From positions 24,835,696-24,899,695 of the forward strand of contig CM066312.1 in NCBI GenBank assembly GCA_033807775.1: a stretch of 64,000 nucleotides of DNA. Direction: 5' to 3'. A program made the translations under genes and the position numbers. The DNA is from Saussurea involucrata. Its lineage: Eukaryota; Streptophyta; Magnoliopsida; Asterales; Asteraceae. Shown here in pieces: positions 32,198 through 42,697 of the stretch; position 1 is the first letter of the stretch, and each line of letters begins with the position of its first letter. Below the pieces are notes generated by a model that did not search any database, was not told the origin of the DNA, and saw only the letters and a list, made by a program, of their open reading frames with translations.

Positions 32198-32917
32198 AGG
32201 TAGAATAATAAAAGATTTCTTATGAGAAGGGAGGGATTAGAAAACCAATTTAACAGAGGTTGTTAGTATTCCTATGATATAGTTAAAAACTCTTCTTATC
32301 AGTACATTAAAAATGTAAGAAAAACAAGATCGTAAATATGAATATTATGATACCCGTCTTTGTCGCTCTGTTATCACTTTTTGAAAATATATTTAAAAGA
32401 AACCCTTAAAAGCTTGAATTCAAAATTTCTTAAGAAACTCACCTTTTTGGACTAATCCATAGTATTCCCCTAAAAACGCCTTACCACGGCTAACAACGGG
32501 TACTGTTCTGGAGTTAAACGTCCTTACGTCTGTTGTTAAAAAGGAAATTTTGACTCTTTCAAAGAATAGTTTAAAATTATTTTTCAAGATTACAACTAAG
32601 ATTTTGTCTTAGAGGTTTGGCTCACTGCCTGACAATTATACCTTTGCCATGTAGGTATGAACTAACAGCGACAAGATTTCTTCATAATATAATTTATAAG
32701 ATATTTTTCTTCTTTCAAAAGAAATGTAAAGATAATAAAAACATTTAACTAAATCATAGGAGTTTCACAACATGTATTTGCTTTCTAAACCTGAGGGTTT
32801 AGCCTGCCATAAGAAATAATTATAAAAACTAACCTTGTATTTCACAAACGGTTATTACAGTTCTTCAAACTGCAAACACACCTTCTGCTACGGATAACAA
32901 CTAGATTACTTCTCACT

Positions 32918-32923
32918 TTTATT
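32918..32923 (-). terminator. Viral polyadenylation signal, minus copy
   Basis: AATAAA on the minus strand, equivalent to 30455-30460 of the plus copy. Confidence 0.6.
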
Positions 32924-32989
32924 TTTCTTTTTTGCACTATTTCTTACACTCTTTTTTTTGCACACACTTTAAACTAAGGAATGCAAACC

Positions 32990-32997
32990 TATTTATA
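32990..32997 (-). promoter_or_regulatory. TATA box of the viral promoter, minus copy
   Basis: TATAAATA on the minus strand within CCTATAAATAGG. It points leftward towards the plus copy, so the two viral promoters face each other 2.6 kb apart. Confidence 0.75.
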
Positions 32998-33245
32998 GGA
33001 AACAAAAAGTTGAAATGACCGGCTACCGGTGGCTTCTACGGGTTGAGGGAACTTTGTCTTCATTCGGAAATAATTGAGCGCTCAATTATCAAAAGTAGCT
33101 CGAATTATTTGCTAAAAGGGTCCCACTTGCTTGATATTTCTTCGTTCTTCTAGAAGCGAGAAAAGGTAAGAAAAGTTAGAATTTTCTTAGCCGTCCACGT
33201 GTTTCTTTTGTCGGCTGTAATAATAAAGGTGAATTATTGAGCTGA

Positions 33246-34635
33246 TTAAACTTCCATGATGCTTTTGCCTTTGTCAACTTGGTTAATCAGGTCTTCAGGC
33301 TTCTTAGTTTTGAAGAAAACTTTCCATTTATCAAGATTATCATCTTCATCTCTGTGGAATTTCATGAACGTATAGCTTTCTACTGGTGAAGGAATGAAAA
33401 TTTTGATTGTAGGAGTTTCTCCAAAAAGCGAATAATCATCTGATTTTAATACTTCAGAGTTCCAAAAGAAGTCTGAATAATGGACATGTTGAAACCAGAT
33501 TTTGATGTCTTCAATTGTTTGTCCGGTTATGAATTGCCAACAGGGATTGTGTGGCATAAGTTCATCGTCCCAATCTGATGAGAATGCTTTTGTCATTATC
33601 TTGATAGCTAAACAACTAGGTTCAGGTCCAGATTTCCAGAATTTTGGAGGAGAAGCAAATATATCAATAACCACGACTGAATCATCATATTTATTGACAA
33701 TATTAATGGCATGCTTTATGCGAACAGGCATCCATTCTATTTGCTTAGTATCCGAAAGGATTAGTCCGCAGAGTAACCCATATTTGAAAAGATTGTGAAA
33801 ACTGATTTTTTCATTTCTAAAAGTTTGTTCAGAAGCTGTTCTTAAATCGATCTGAACTGTTCTAAAAAATCTCTTCTTTTCATTTTCTGGTACAGGAATT
33901 TCTTCCAGTTGTACAGAAAATCCTTGGATTGGTGATCTTAAAATAATCATCAACCATTCTTGTAATTTTAGAAAATCCTGAAAGTTGATGTCAGCGAGAC
34001 CAACTAATTCAGATAAGTAGGACAAACAGTTAAGCTTTGGAAGGGATAACTGTTGAGTATTAAGACCTTCTCTTTTTGGTGGTTTGAAAGTACCACTCAT
34101 CTGTGAGGATGAAGAAGATGTCATACAAGTTGTCAAAGGGAGTTCATAATTGAAGTCCGGATTTTTATCATCTGTAGAGTGATGATTTTCGAAGATAGGG
34201 TCTAAATGATAGTTAAAGCCTATTTTATCATGAGCAACCGTGAGGCACTCAGAAAAACTTTGAAAGCCCTTCCAAAAGGAACGAAGGGGTTTCTGGTGTT
34301 CAATCTGGGCAGCAACATATGTCCAGTTTTTGTAAATCCCTTTTTGTGGCTCATTCATATGTAAGTAACATGAAAACTTTTTGGGGCACTGTTTTAATTC
34401 ATTAAATCTCTGGGCAACTGAGTTAATAATAAAAAATTTCTCATTGGTTTGGCCAGGTTTTGTTTCAAGGTTCCATATGGCATCACATATAGAAGCTTCT
34501 TCTTTAGTGAGTCTGGACCTTAGGTTGAAGTTGAATTGTTTATCATTGGGATAAACAGGAATGAACTGTCTTCCAACAAGTGAGGAATTTTTAGTTGTAG
34601 GAATGTTTTCCTTCTTAACAACTCTAGGCTTAGGT
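33246..34635 (-). pseudogene. Viroplasmin/transactivator-like protein, minus copy
   Basis: Open for the whole length from 34635 to TAA at 33246, without the frameshift that breaks the plus copy. The start codon position reads ATA instead of ATG, so the first in-frame Met is at 34358 (MNEPQKG), within the viroplasmin-like domain. The domain reads KGIYKNWTYVAAQIEHQKPL and then FWKGFQSFSE. The remainder, about 300 residues, has no domain I recognise but is conserved with the plus copy. Loss of only the start codon is a minimal lesion. Confidence 0.65.
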
Positions 34636-34649
34636 ATCCTGCAAAATAT

Positions 34650-36254
34650 TTAAGAAAGAGGATTAAATCTTGAAAGCAAATCAGGAATAACATTTGTTTT
34701 TCCATTTATATGTTCCAAATTAAATTTTATTCCTTTGCCAATGATATATTCATTTAGTTTTAACCATCTATTGGACAAAAGTTTTGATTCCTTCTTTATA
34801 TCTGCAAATTTAACAAGAGCTTCACAGTCTGTTCTGAGTGTGATCTCCTTTTTCCCTGTTAAAAAGAGGGCAAAAGATTCGCAGGAATTGATTACAGCTA
34901 AGACTTCAAAGTCTAAAGATGTTAATCTTCCTTTCTCTTTGTATGTTCCAGAGGCATATCTGCAGAGCTGTTCTTCATGAATAGAGGAGTATTTTGAAGG
35001 TCTTTTTAAAAGAATACCTCTCCATCCATATTCTGATCCATCAGTTTGAACAATCAAGTAGTCAGAATCTAATGGTATGGCCATTTCTGGAAGATTCATG
35101 ACTAGTCTTTTTAAATTCTGAACAAGCTTAATATCTTCAGAATTAAAATTCCTTGTTCCTTTTACTGAGGTTTTATTATAAAGAGGTCCAGTATATTTAG
35201 AAAGATCCTTGATGAAAGGTCTAGCATAATTTAGAGAACCTAAAAAACCTTGCAGTTGTTTTAAGTTTTCTAATTTATCTGGATATTCAAGTATTTTTCT
35301 TGAAATATGAGGCTGGAGCTTTATCTTTCCTTTTCCTATTTCTACACCAATAAATTCGATATGTTCTTTTAAAAGTTGCATTTTCTTGAGAGAAATCACC
35401 ATTCCTTCTTTTTCAAAGATCCTGAAAACAGTATACAAATGAGCATAGTGTTCACTTTTGTCTTTTGAAAAAACCAAGATATCGTCAATATAGACACATG
35501 TAAAATTGGATATATGCATAAAACAATCATCCATTTTTCTTTGAAAAATCTGAGGGGCATTTTTAGGCCAAAAGGCATAACTTTCCATTCAAAATGTCCT
35601 TCACTACATGTAAAAGATGTCCATGGAATAGAGTCTGGATGCATTCTTACCTGCCAAAATCCTGATTTGAGATCAAGTTTTGAAAACCATTTTGCTCCTT
35701 GGATTTTGTTAAGAAGAAATTCTTTGGTAGGGATACAATAGCCATCAATATGGGTATTGTCATTTAGTCTTTTATAGTTAAAAACCATTCGTGATTGACC
35801 ACGTTTTTTCTCAGATTCTTTTTGAACTATAAAAGCTGCAGTTCTGTGCTTAGAAGTGCTTCTTGTAATTACTCCAAGCTTTAGTAATTGAGAAATATGC
35901 ATCTTGAACTCGTCAATAGTCCAATTATCATATTTAGGCATTCCTGTCTTAATTACCAAATCTGGATTAATTATCTCTAATTTACAAAAAAGCTTATTTC
36001 TTTCCCAAAATTTTGTTGGGACTTCGCCAATAATTTCAGTTTTTTTGCAAATGATCCACCATATATAAAATATCCTCATAAGTAAAATTTTTACTTAAAA
36101 GTTTTTGGTTTAGTATATGGGGTTTTACCAATTTATATGATAAGTCTAAAAAAGAATAATCTTTAGAAGAGTCGTCATTTTCAATTTTCCAAAGTTCTTC
36201 AAAGTCTGGAAAATCATTAAAAGTCCTATCAGGACTAAGAGATGCTAGTTTTTT
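34650..36254 (-). pseudogene. Viral reverse transcriptase and RNase H, minus copy
   Basis: Same domain order as the plus copy, with YIDDILVFS near 35482-35493 and RNase H residues in VQTDGSEYGW, SLDFEVLAV, LRTDCEALV and VIPDLLSR. The stretch from 35588 to 34650 (312 codons) is uninterrupted and covers the RT palm to the RNase H end. The stops at 27434 and 28408 of the plus copy are absent. Breaks are an extra A near 36045 and the shared A-run shift at 35560-35564. The frame enters from the coat-protease ORF through the slippery heptamer at 36248-36254. Confidence 0.9.
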
Positions 36255-38153
36255 GTACAACTGTTATCATTACAAGAACAGTTTTGGGGAGTACAAACCA
36301 GTCTGGGATTTTGTAATTTTTCTGCTTCACTACTTCCACCACGCTTTCGAGCGTACTCTGATATTATGGGTGTGAGTGTGGCTTGCTGAGAAATCATGAC
36401 ATAATCCTTACAAATATGAAAGGATCTATCCTTTGTAAGTAAAAAGTTTAGTCCAAGAATTAGATGTATACCATGTAATTCATTTAAGTTTGAGACCCAG
36501 CATGTTTCCATAGAGTAAGCAGGTGACCATTCTTGACAATTTGTTTGGAATTGTAAAAGAAGATTTTTCAAGTAATGGTTCGTTTCGTGTATAGTTCCTG
36601 AAAAAGTCACAGACTTTAAAGGCTTCTGTGCTTCAACCAGTTTACTAAGTAATTCTGGGGGAAGTATAGAGGCATCTAAAGTAGATTCAGTTGCTCCTGT
36701 GTCAATAAAAGCAGGGATTTGAAATTTCATGCCTTTAATGTTTAAGAGAACTAAAACAAAAAGATTTTTCAGTGGTTTTTCGTTACATATAATGGGTATA
36801 ACTGGGGTTATAGCCATATATGAAGATGAAGGCTGATCTTGAATCTGAATTCCCTTGTTTTTTGGTGGTTTTGCAAATAAAGGAGGGAATTCTTGATCAA
36901 AGTCTTTTTGTGAAAATTGTTGAAAATTAATTTCAAGATTTTCCATACGATTTTCAAGGGTATGAAGTCTATCATCAAGTATAGTTATTCTATCTGTCTT
37001 TTGTTTATGAATATTAGGTTCAGGTAGAACATAATTATAAACAGAAGATAAACAGGAGTAACAAACTTCAATTCTACACAGATCACAACGAGAACGCTTC
37101 TCAAGAGAAGGGTACCAAAGACAATTATAACACTTATTATTTGTGTTACCCGTGTTGTGTTTCCATTTGTGGGTACAATCTAAAACTTCAATGTTTACAA
37201 AATTTAAGTTTTGAAACATTTCAATTTCTTCATCGGAAATACCTATATTTACAAGAGAATTATGGTAGCCATATTTCTGTTGTAAAGGTGTTTGAGATTG
37301 AGCAAGTTGTTCAATAAAGGAATAATCACTTTGTTGAAGGGTATCTTGCATGTCTTCTACACTAATAATAGAGTAGATTTCAGAGTTAGTTGAGACATAA
37401 GAAGTTATGTCAACTAAGTCTTCATTAGTGCAATTTATAAGATCAACTCTTTGGTTAAAAAGAGTTTTCTTTCCAGGGCATTTGCTTGATAAATGTCCTT
37501 CTTTCCCACAAGCATAACAAGAAAATTTGTTATAATTCTTATTATCTTTATATTTTCTCACATGTTTGTCTTTATTTAATGTGGGCTTTCTTGCATTGGA
37601 CTTTCTAAGGAAGTAAGTCTTTTTGGGCTTTCTTTTGCTAGGAAAGGCCTTTTTCTTTTCCTGGACTTTATCATAAGTTTGAGGAGTATAGATAGAGGAA
37701 CAAAATCCTGTATCTCTCCTTTTTAACTCTCTCTGGGTCTGGATCATGGAACACTTAGCTTTAAGGTGATCTATGATAACCTTAGCTCTTACTGTTGCAT
37801 TATTCCATTGGGCATCAACACTGGGCTGGTCTTGTTTCCATTTAAGCTCAATTTCTCTTCCCAATTCTCCTGGCAGTTTAGTAAACATTCTGTTGCAAAT
37901 ACTTGCATCATAATAATTACCAGAGATGGAGGCTAAATGAACAAAGTCATTTAGGAAGAAAACAATCTTTTTCCAATCATGTAATTGGAGTTGTTCAAGA
38001 TCACGAAGTGCTTCATTCTGCTTTATGGTTAGGCCAGATAAGGTATCTCCACCATTAATAATCCTAAGGATAGTTGATGTGAAGTTCCTTATGTTATTAC
38101 CTTGTGCAACAAGTTGTGCTAGTGACTCAGGAAAGTGTTTTTTTCCAGTCTTA
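36245..38153 (-). CDS. Viral coat protein and aspartic protease, minus copy (5'-truncated, otherwise open)
   Basis: The frame is open from the break at 38153 through the first ATG at 37888 to TAG at 36245-36247. From the N-terminus it carries the coat core, a Lys/Arg-rich segment, the zinc knuckle CYACGKEGHLSSKC (CX2CX4HX4C), an acidic stretch, and a second Cys motif with spacing CX2CX11CX2CX4CX2C (37050-37135). A short coiled coil (LDDRLHTLENRMENLEINF) and the protease FIDTGATESTL (about 36690-36706) follow. The second Cys spacing is the one described for badnaviruses. The protease lies in the coat frame, not with RT as in most caulimovirids. The coat packages viral DNA and the protease matures the polyprotein. 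Confidence 0.85.
36248..36254 (-). promoter_or_regulatory. Candidate -1 frameshift site, minus copy
   Basis: A_AAA_AAC in phase with the coat-protease frame and touching its TAG, followed by the same AGTCCT/AGGACT stem as in the plus copy. Here the upstream ORF is intact, so the site is in its functional setting. Confidence 0.6.
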
Positions 38154-38361
38154 GCCGTTCATCAACTCTAATCAATATCTGATTTTATTATTTTTCCTAA
38201 TCTAAAGTCATGATCATAATTAATGAACGTTATCATCTTCCATATATATCACAATCATTATTAAGAAATCATAATAATTACCATAAATATATCTGTTGTT
38301 TCCTAATATAGTGGTTTGCAGGGTTTGTACAATCTATTTGGTTTGTAAATGAAACGCACCC
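38154..38361. other. Right flank of the viral insertion
   Basis: AT-rich host sequence without recognised features, ending in a (TA)n tract at 38362. Confidence 0.4.
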
Positions 38362-38383
38362 TATATATATATATATATATATA

Positions 38384-39034
38384 GTCACAGGTTCAAATAA
38401 GAAATGCTAAGTGTGTAAGAAATAGCTAAGTAATCTTAACCATTCATACGGTCAAGATAGAATTTGACTGATCAAAAGTTGCGGTTTTAACTGGTCAAAA
38501 ATTGCGCTATTCCAAAAGTAGAAGGACAATTTCGTAACTTTTACAAATACGCGGGACAAGTTCATATGTAATCTGTGTGATTCACATATGAACTATATGT
38601 TCATATGCGAACCCATGTAATTCACATATGGACTCTTTTTAACTACTTCACGTATGAACCTTTGTGATTCATATATAAACTAATTAACTAATTCACATAT
38701 GAACTAATTAACTGTAGGTTTATATATGAATCAGTTGAACTAATTAACAAATTCACATATGAAACTTTGTGATTCACATATGAACTAATTAATTGATTCT
38801 CATGTGAACTAATTAACTGATTCACATATGAACGTATAGTTTATATGTGAAGCACACAGGTTCACATATGAACTATTCATGCGTATTTTATGAAACTATC
38901 CCTCTATCTCTTGCAGACCACGCGAAGATTTATGTGGTGCTTCTCAGTCAAAGCCGCAAATGTTGACTGAATGAAGGGCTAAGATCATTTCTCTATTTCT
39001 CACACACTTAGCATTTCTCATTTGAACCTCTCCC
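38384..39034. mobile_element. (TA)n-seated element with long inverted repeats (651 bp)
   Basis: Flanked by TA tracts at 38362-38383 and 39035-39049. The ends form an inverted repeat of about 35 bp: AGGTTCAAATAAGAAATGCT and onward on the left, and AGGTTCAAATGAGAAATGCT read inward from the right. The interior is packed with ATTCACATATGAAC words (palindromic core CATATG) on both strands. No protein. Family A of the chain. Confidence 0.75.
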
Positions 39035-39390
39035 TATATATATATATAGACATCATGAAAACCGATTTAAGGATGAGAACCATGAAAACCGATTTAAGCC
39101 GTTTATTGATTTTAATGTATGGACATCAAAAACAATTACATTTTATAGTTTTTTTAAAATCTGAAACCATTTATGGAATAAATGGTTAATTGAAAGGTAT
39201 TCTCGGCCATTTTCTAGATCTCAATCTTCTTTTCCAGATTTCCTTAGTCTGTTTCCAGATTTACATCCCTTCTTCATCAGATAATTGCAACTTCCGTAAA
39301 TCCCCTATGTTACTCTCATCCATTTCCCCCACTTTAAATCGCAACCTCCAAGAACCCCCACCTCGATTTTTGGGATTTTCCATCAATTAA

Positions 39391-39639
39391 TCAAACCCAC
39401 AATTTTCATCATCACTGAATATTTTTCTCCTATCACATCCCACCGCCAGCAACTGCCTCATCTGCATGGATGCTTTCGTTCCCGGCTACAATGTCAAACA
39501 ACTCTTCCTATGTCACCACTACTTTCATCGCCGATGTATTTTCCGGTGGCTTTGCCCATCTAGCACATGCCTGATTTGCCAGCGGACAATCCCGTTGGTG
39601 GACCGACGTTTGACGAGAGGATCTAACGACGATCGATAA
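39391..39639 (+). pseudogene. RING-H2 zinc-finger fragment
   Basis: An 82-codon frame without an initiating ATG before the domain contains a complete RING-H2 pattern, CX2CX15CXHX2HX2CX10CX2C, from Cys at 39454 to Cys at 39577. The readable core is CLICMDAFVPGYNVKQLFLC, then HHYFHRRCIFRWL, then CLIC. All eight zinc ligands are present and the usual Trp of E2-binding RING domains is there. Complete RING-H2 ligases of the ATL type have an N-terminal membrane segment and longer tails, which are missing. Its position inside a (TA)n-seated element suggests capture from a host gene. It could not be made as a normal protein without an upstream start. Confidence 0.65.
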
Positions 39640-39739
39640 AGGCCTCGACATTAGTTGTTGGGTTTAACACAATCTGATACGACCGTGTCTTTTGAGGAAT
39701 TTAGACGACTTTTCTGCTTGTGGTTTTGCTAGCTGATTG

Positions 39740-40446
39740 TAGGGGTGAACATGGTACGGTACCATGTTTTTTTTTCCCATATACCATGTACCAACCAATT
39801 ACAATTGATACACAAAATCTTATAACTAACCAATTATACTTGGTACCAACTTTTTTCGGTTGGTACATGTTTGTACGGTTTTGTATCAACATCTCAAAAA
39901 TTGAATTAAGAATTAATTAGATTGACATCTTTACCAACTAGATCTAGATGCACTAAACACTTTGAACATTAATAGCATGTTGATATGTGTTGTACCATTT
40001 GTCATTACCTCTACAAACAGTCAAATAATCTTCATATAACACAGATATTCACTAATATTCTAATACAAGCGACAATAAAGGAGCGAGATGGACCATGAAG
40101 AGTGGAGGTGTAGGCGAGTTATCAAAGTTGCTAAGGATAAACGAATGAATTCAATAATTTCTATATATCAATTTGTATTACAATTTAACAAAATGTAAAA
40201 CAAGATAATTTAAAATTATATAAATCAAAATATGTTGTATTAATTATTGATTAAACTTTAATCAATAAATAATTAAAAAAAATAAGTCGGTACGATATTA
40301 CCGTGATACACGACTTCTAATACCACGTACCAACCAAATTTAAATAGTTGGTACGGTATACCAACCAATTAAGTTGGTACCAATTAAATTGGTATGGTTG
40401 GTACGTGAATTGGTTGGTTTGTCTCGGTACAAAATTGACACCCCTA
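39740..40446. mobile_element. hAT-like non-autonomous element (707 bp)
   Basis: Perfect 8-bp target duplications GCTGATTG at 39732-39739 and 40447-40454. The ends TAGGGGTGAACATGG and AATTGACACCCCTA are inverted repeats with the hAT-style TAGGGGTG terminus. Internal repeats of TTGGTACC/GGTACCAA occupy both sub-ends. No transposase. Inserted into the element at 39050-41033. Confidence 0.9.
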
Positions 40447-41033
40447 GCTGATTGAGCTGTATGACTTGTGTTTATGAAAAACTGGTAATGGAAGATATAA
40501 GGTTTGATTTCTAATTGTAGATAGTTGATTATGGTTTTGTAATTATGGTATTATTTAGGGTTCTTTCGATTTTTAAGATGAAATCAGAAAAGATTTTAGA
40601 ACAAGAGGCAGCGACTTCTTTATGCTCGTAAATTTACAACAAACGTTTTATTTTTGATTTCATGAGGTGAATAATAACATTTAGACTGAAATTATGTTTG
40701 CTTTCATTAGGTGAAATAGATTAAAGATGAAAATTGTGTGTGATTTCATGTGGTGAATCGTTGTTTCATATGGTGAATTTGTGTGTTTAATATGGTGAAC
40801 CATTGTGTTTCATCTAGTGAATCCGTGTGTTTCATCTGGTGAATCCGTGTGTTTCATCCGATGAATATATATGCGTGTTTCATCTGGTGAATCTGTGTGC
40901 CGAAATGACAATTATGCATTTTTCATGTGATGAAACAGTTTTCAATTAAAATCATAAGATCAAAACCAAATTATGGCTTTGATTGGTTCTCAGGGTTCTC
41001 AACCTTTTTGTGGTTCTCATTTGATTTAACCCC

Positions 41034-41053
<20 letters not shown>

Positions 41054-41068
<15 letters not shown>

Positions 41069-42677
41069 GTGGTTTCGTAAAATACGCGGAACGAGTTCAT
41101 ATGTGAAGCTGTGTGATTCACATATGAACTATATATTCGTATGTGAATCAGTTAATTAGTTCATATGAGAATCAGTTAATTAGTTCATATGTGAATCACA
41201 AAGGTCATATGTGAATCTGTTAATTAGTTCAACTGATTCACATATAAACCTACAGTTTATTAGTTCAAATGTGAATTAGTTAATTAGTTGATATATGAAT
41301 CACAAAGGTTCATATGTGAATCAGTTAAAAAGAGTTCATATGTGAATTACATAGGTTCACATATGAACATATAGTTCATATGTGAATCACACAGGTTCAC
41401 ATATGAACTCCTCTCGTGTATTTGTAAATTTTACGAAATTGTCCTTTTATTTTTGGAATAGCTGCAACTTTTGACCAGTCAAAGCTGCAATTTTTAACCG
41501 GTCAAATCCGATCTTGGCCCTATGAATGGCTAAGGGGCTGTTTACCAAATTTTCTATTAAGTTCTGTATGGATAAAATTGTCTGTTTGGATAAATTTATC
41601 TGTCCGGATAAAAATATGTTGTTGTTTACTTTTCTTTCTAAATCAACGACCTGAACAATAAAAATGACTGTTTTACCCTTAACATGAATTATACCTTGTT
41701 AGTTGAACTTTACATATATCATCTACTATCAAATACATGATGTGCATCCATCATCATCCAAAAAACAAATTTCAACACCAGAAATCAAAAAATATTACAT
41801 TACAGTTGATGCCTCAATGGAAAAGATCAAAAAATTGAGAAGAGATGAACAAATTTTTTTAGAGAAAGATGAATCAAAACATATTACGATAGATGCCCCA
41901 ACGAAAAATCAAACGCATTACTAGAAATCAGAACATATTAAAGTAGATAATGAGCAAGAAACTCTGAAAATCGTCGTTCTTCAAAATAAATCAGTTTTTC
42001 CAGGCCCTCCATTCATCTCTATTCAAAATAAACATTAACAGAAGCATACCGATTGCAAATATGATTGAAATGAATTGTTGTTTCCAGGCCTTCCATTCAT
42101 CTCTATTCCGCAGCGCTGAGGTTTTGCAGGGGTCAACTATGGTTCGATTTTGGAGAAGTCTTTGGAGAACTCGTGTAAAGGTCGGGGAATCGTATAAAGA
42201 TTGTTGAGGAATCGTTCAAAAGTATAGATATCGTGTAGAGATCGTTGTCTACACTGGTTCAATTTTGGAGAAATCTTTGGAGAAATCGTGTAGAGATCGT
42301 TGGGGAACCATTCGAAAATGTAGATATCGTGTAGAGATCGTTGAGGAATCGGTTGACTTTGGAGAAATCTTGCAGAAACAACGCTATGAAGATGGCTGCT
42401 CATAGAGAGGTTGAAGATGGAGCGGCTAGGGTACAGAAGCGTGTTTTCTAATTCAGGGGTAGGAGGAGTAATTTTGTTGGGCTGAATCTGGACAAGAGTG
42501 TATCCTGGGTTGTGCGAATAAGTTGAGTTTTTTTTCATTAAGCCCCAAGTAAACACTCAAAAACGTCTGTGCAAATAAGCCCATTAAGTCATTAATCCCA
42601 TTAAGTCAAAAGTAAACACACCCTAAGATTACTTCTCTATTCTCACACACTTAACATTTCTCATTTGAACTTATGGC
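41054..42677. mobile_element. Inverted, truncated family A element with nested insertion
   Basis: The right part (41420-41530 and 42627-42677) is the reverse complement of the left end of 38384-39034, including the long terminal inverted repeat ending CATTTGAAC. The left terminus is lost and replaced by a (GA)n run. The interior again has TTCATATGTGAATCAGTTAA repeats. A Tourist-like element is inserted near its right end. Confidence 0.65.
41534..42623. mobile_element. Tourist-like (PIF/Harbinger) non-autonomous element (1.09 kb)
   Basis: Flanked by TAA on both sides (41531-41533 and 42624-42626), with ends GGGGCTGTTTACC and the complement of the right end GGGTGTGTTTACT. Excision would restore the family A element exactly, as judged from the intact relative at 38384-39034. 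The interior has tandem-like repeats of ATCGTGTAGAGATCGTTG (42180-42350). The long minus-strand open frame through these repeats is probably not a gene. Confidence 0.8.
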
Positions 42678-42697
42678 TATATATAGGCTATATATAT

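Larger units (their letters stand above)
31657..38153 (-). mobile_element. Endogenous pararetrovirus, inverted minus-strand copy
   Basis: A near-identical second copy of the same virus in opposite orientation, covering the coat core through protease, RT-RNase H, viroplasmin, promoter and leader. It is cut at its upstream end in the coat region (38153, equal to about 25245 in the plus copy), so the movement protein and small ORFs are missing. Its downstream end stops in the leader about 20-30 bp before the primer site. The two copies meet tail to tail at 31656/31657. It has fewer stop codons than the plus copy but shares the RT frameshift. Confidence 0.9.
39050..41033. mobile_element. (TA)n-seated element carrying a gene fragment
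   Basis: Bounded by TA tracts at 39035-39049 and 41034-41053. The right end, read inward, is AGGGGTTAAATCAAATGAGAACC, shared with the element at 42698-44260; the left end is degenerate but contains GATGAGAACCATGAAAACCG. The interior has repeated TTTCATCTGGTGAATCCGTG units near 40745-40900, a captured RING-H2 fragment, and a nested hAT element. Family B of the chain. Confidence 0.6.

Noticed and set aside
39190..39390. 66-codon frame before the RING-H2 fragment as its N-terminus
   Set aside because: It ends in a stop just before the RING frame, which is in a different phase, so the two cannot be one ORF without a splice I cannot see.
42137..42556. 139-codon minus-strand open frame
   Set aside because: Runs through tandem-like ATCGTGTAGAGATCG repeats of a Tourist-like element; composition follows the repeat, no domain.
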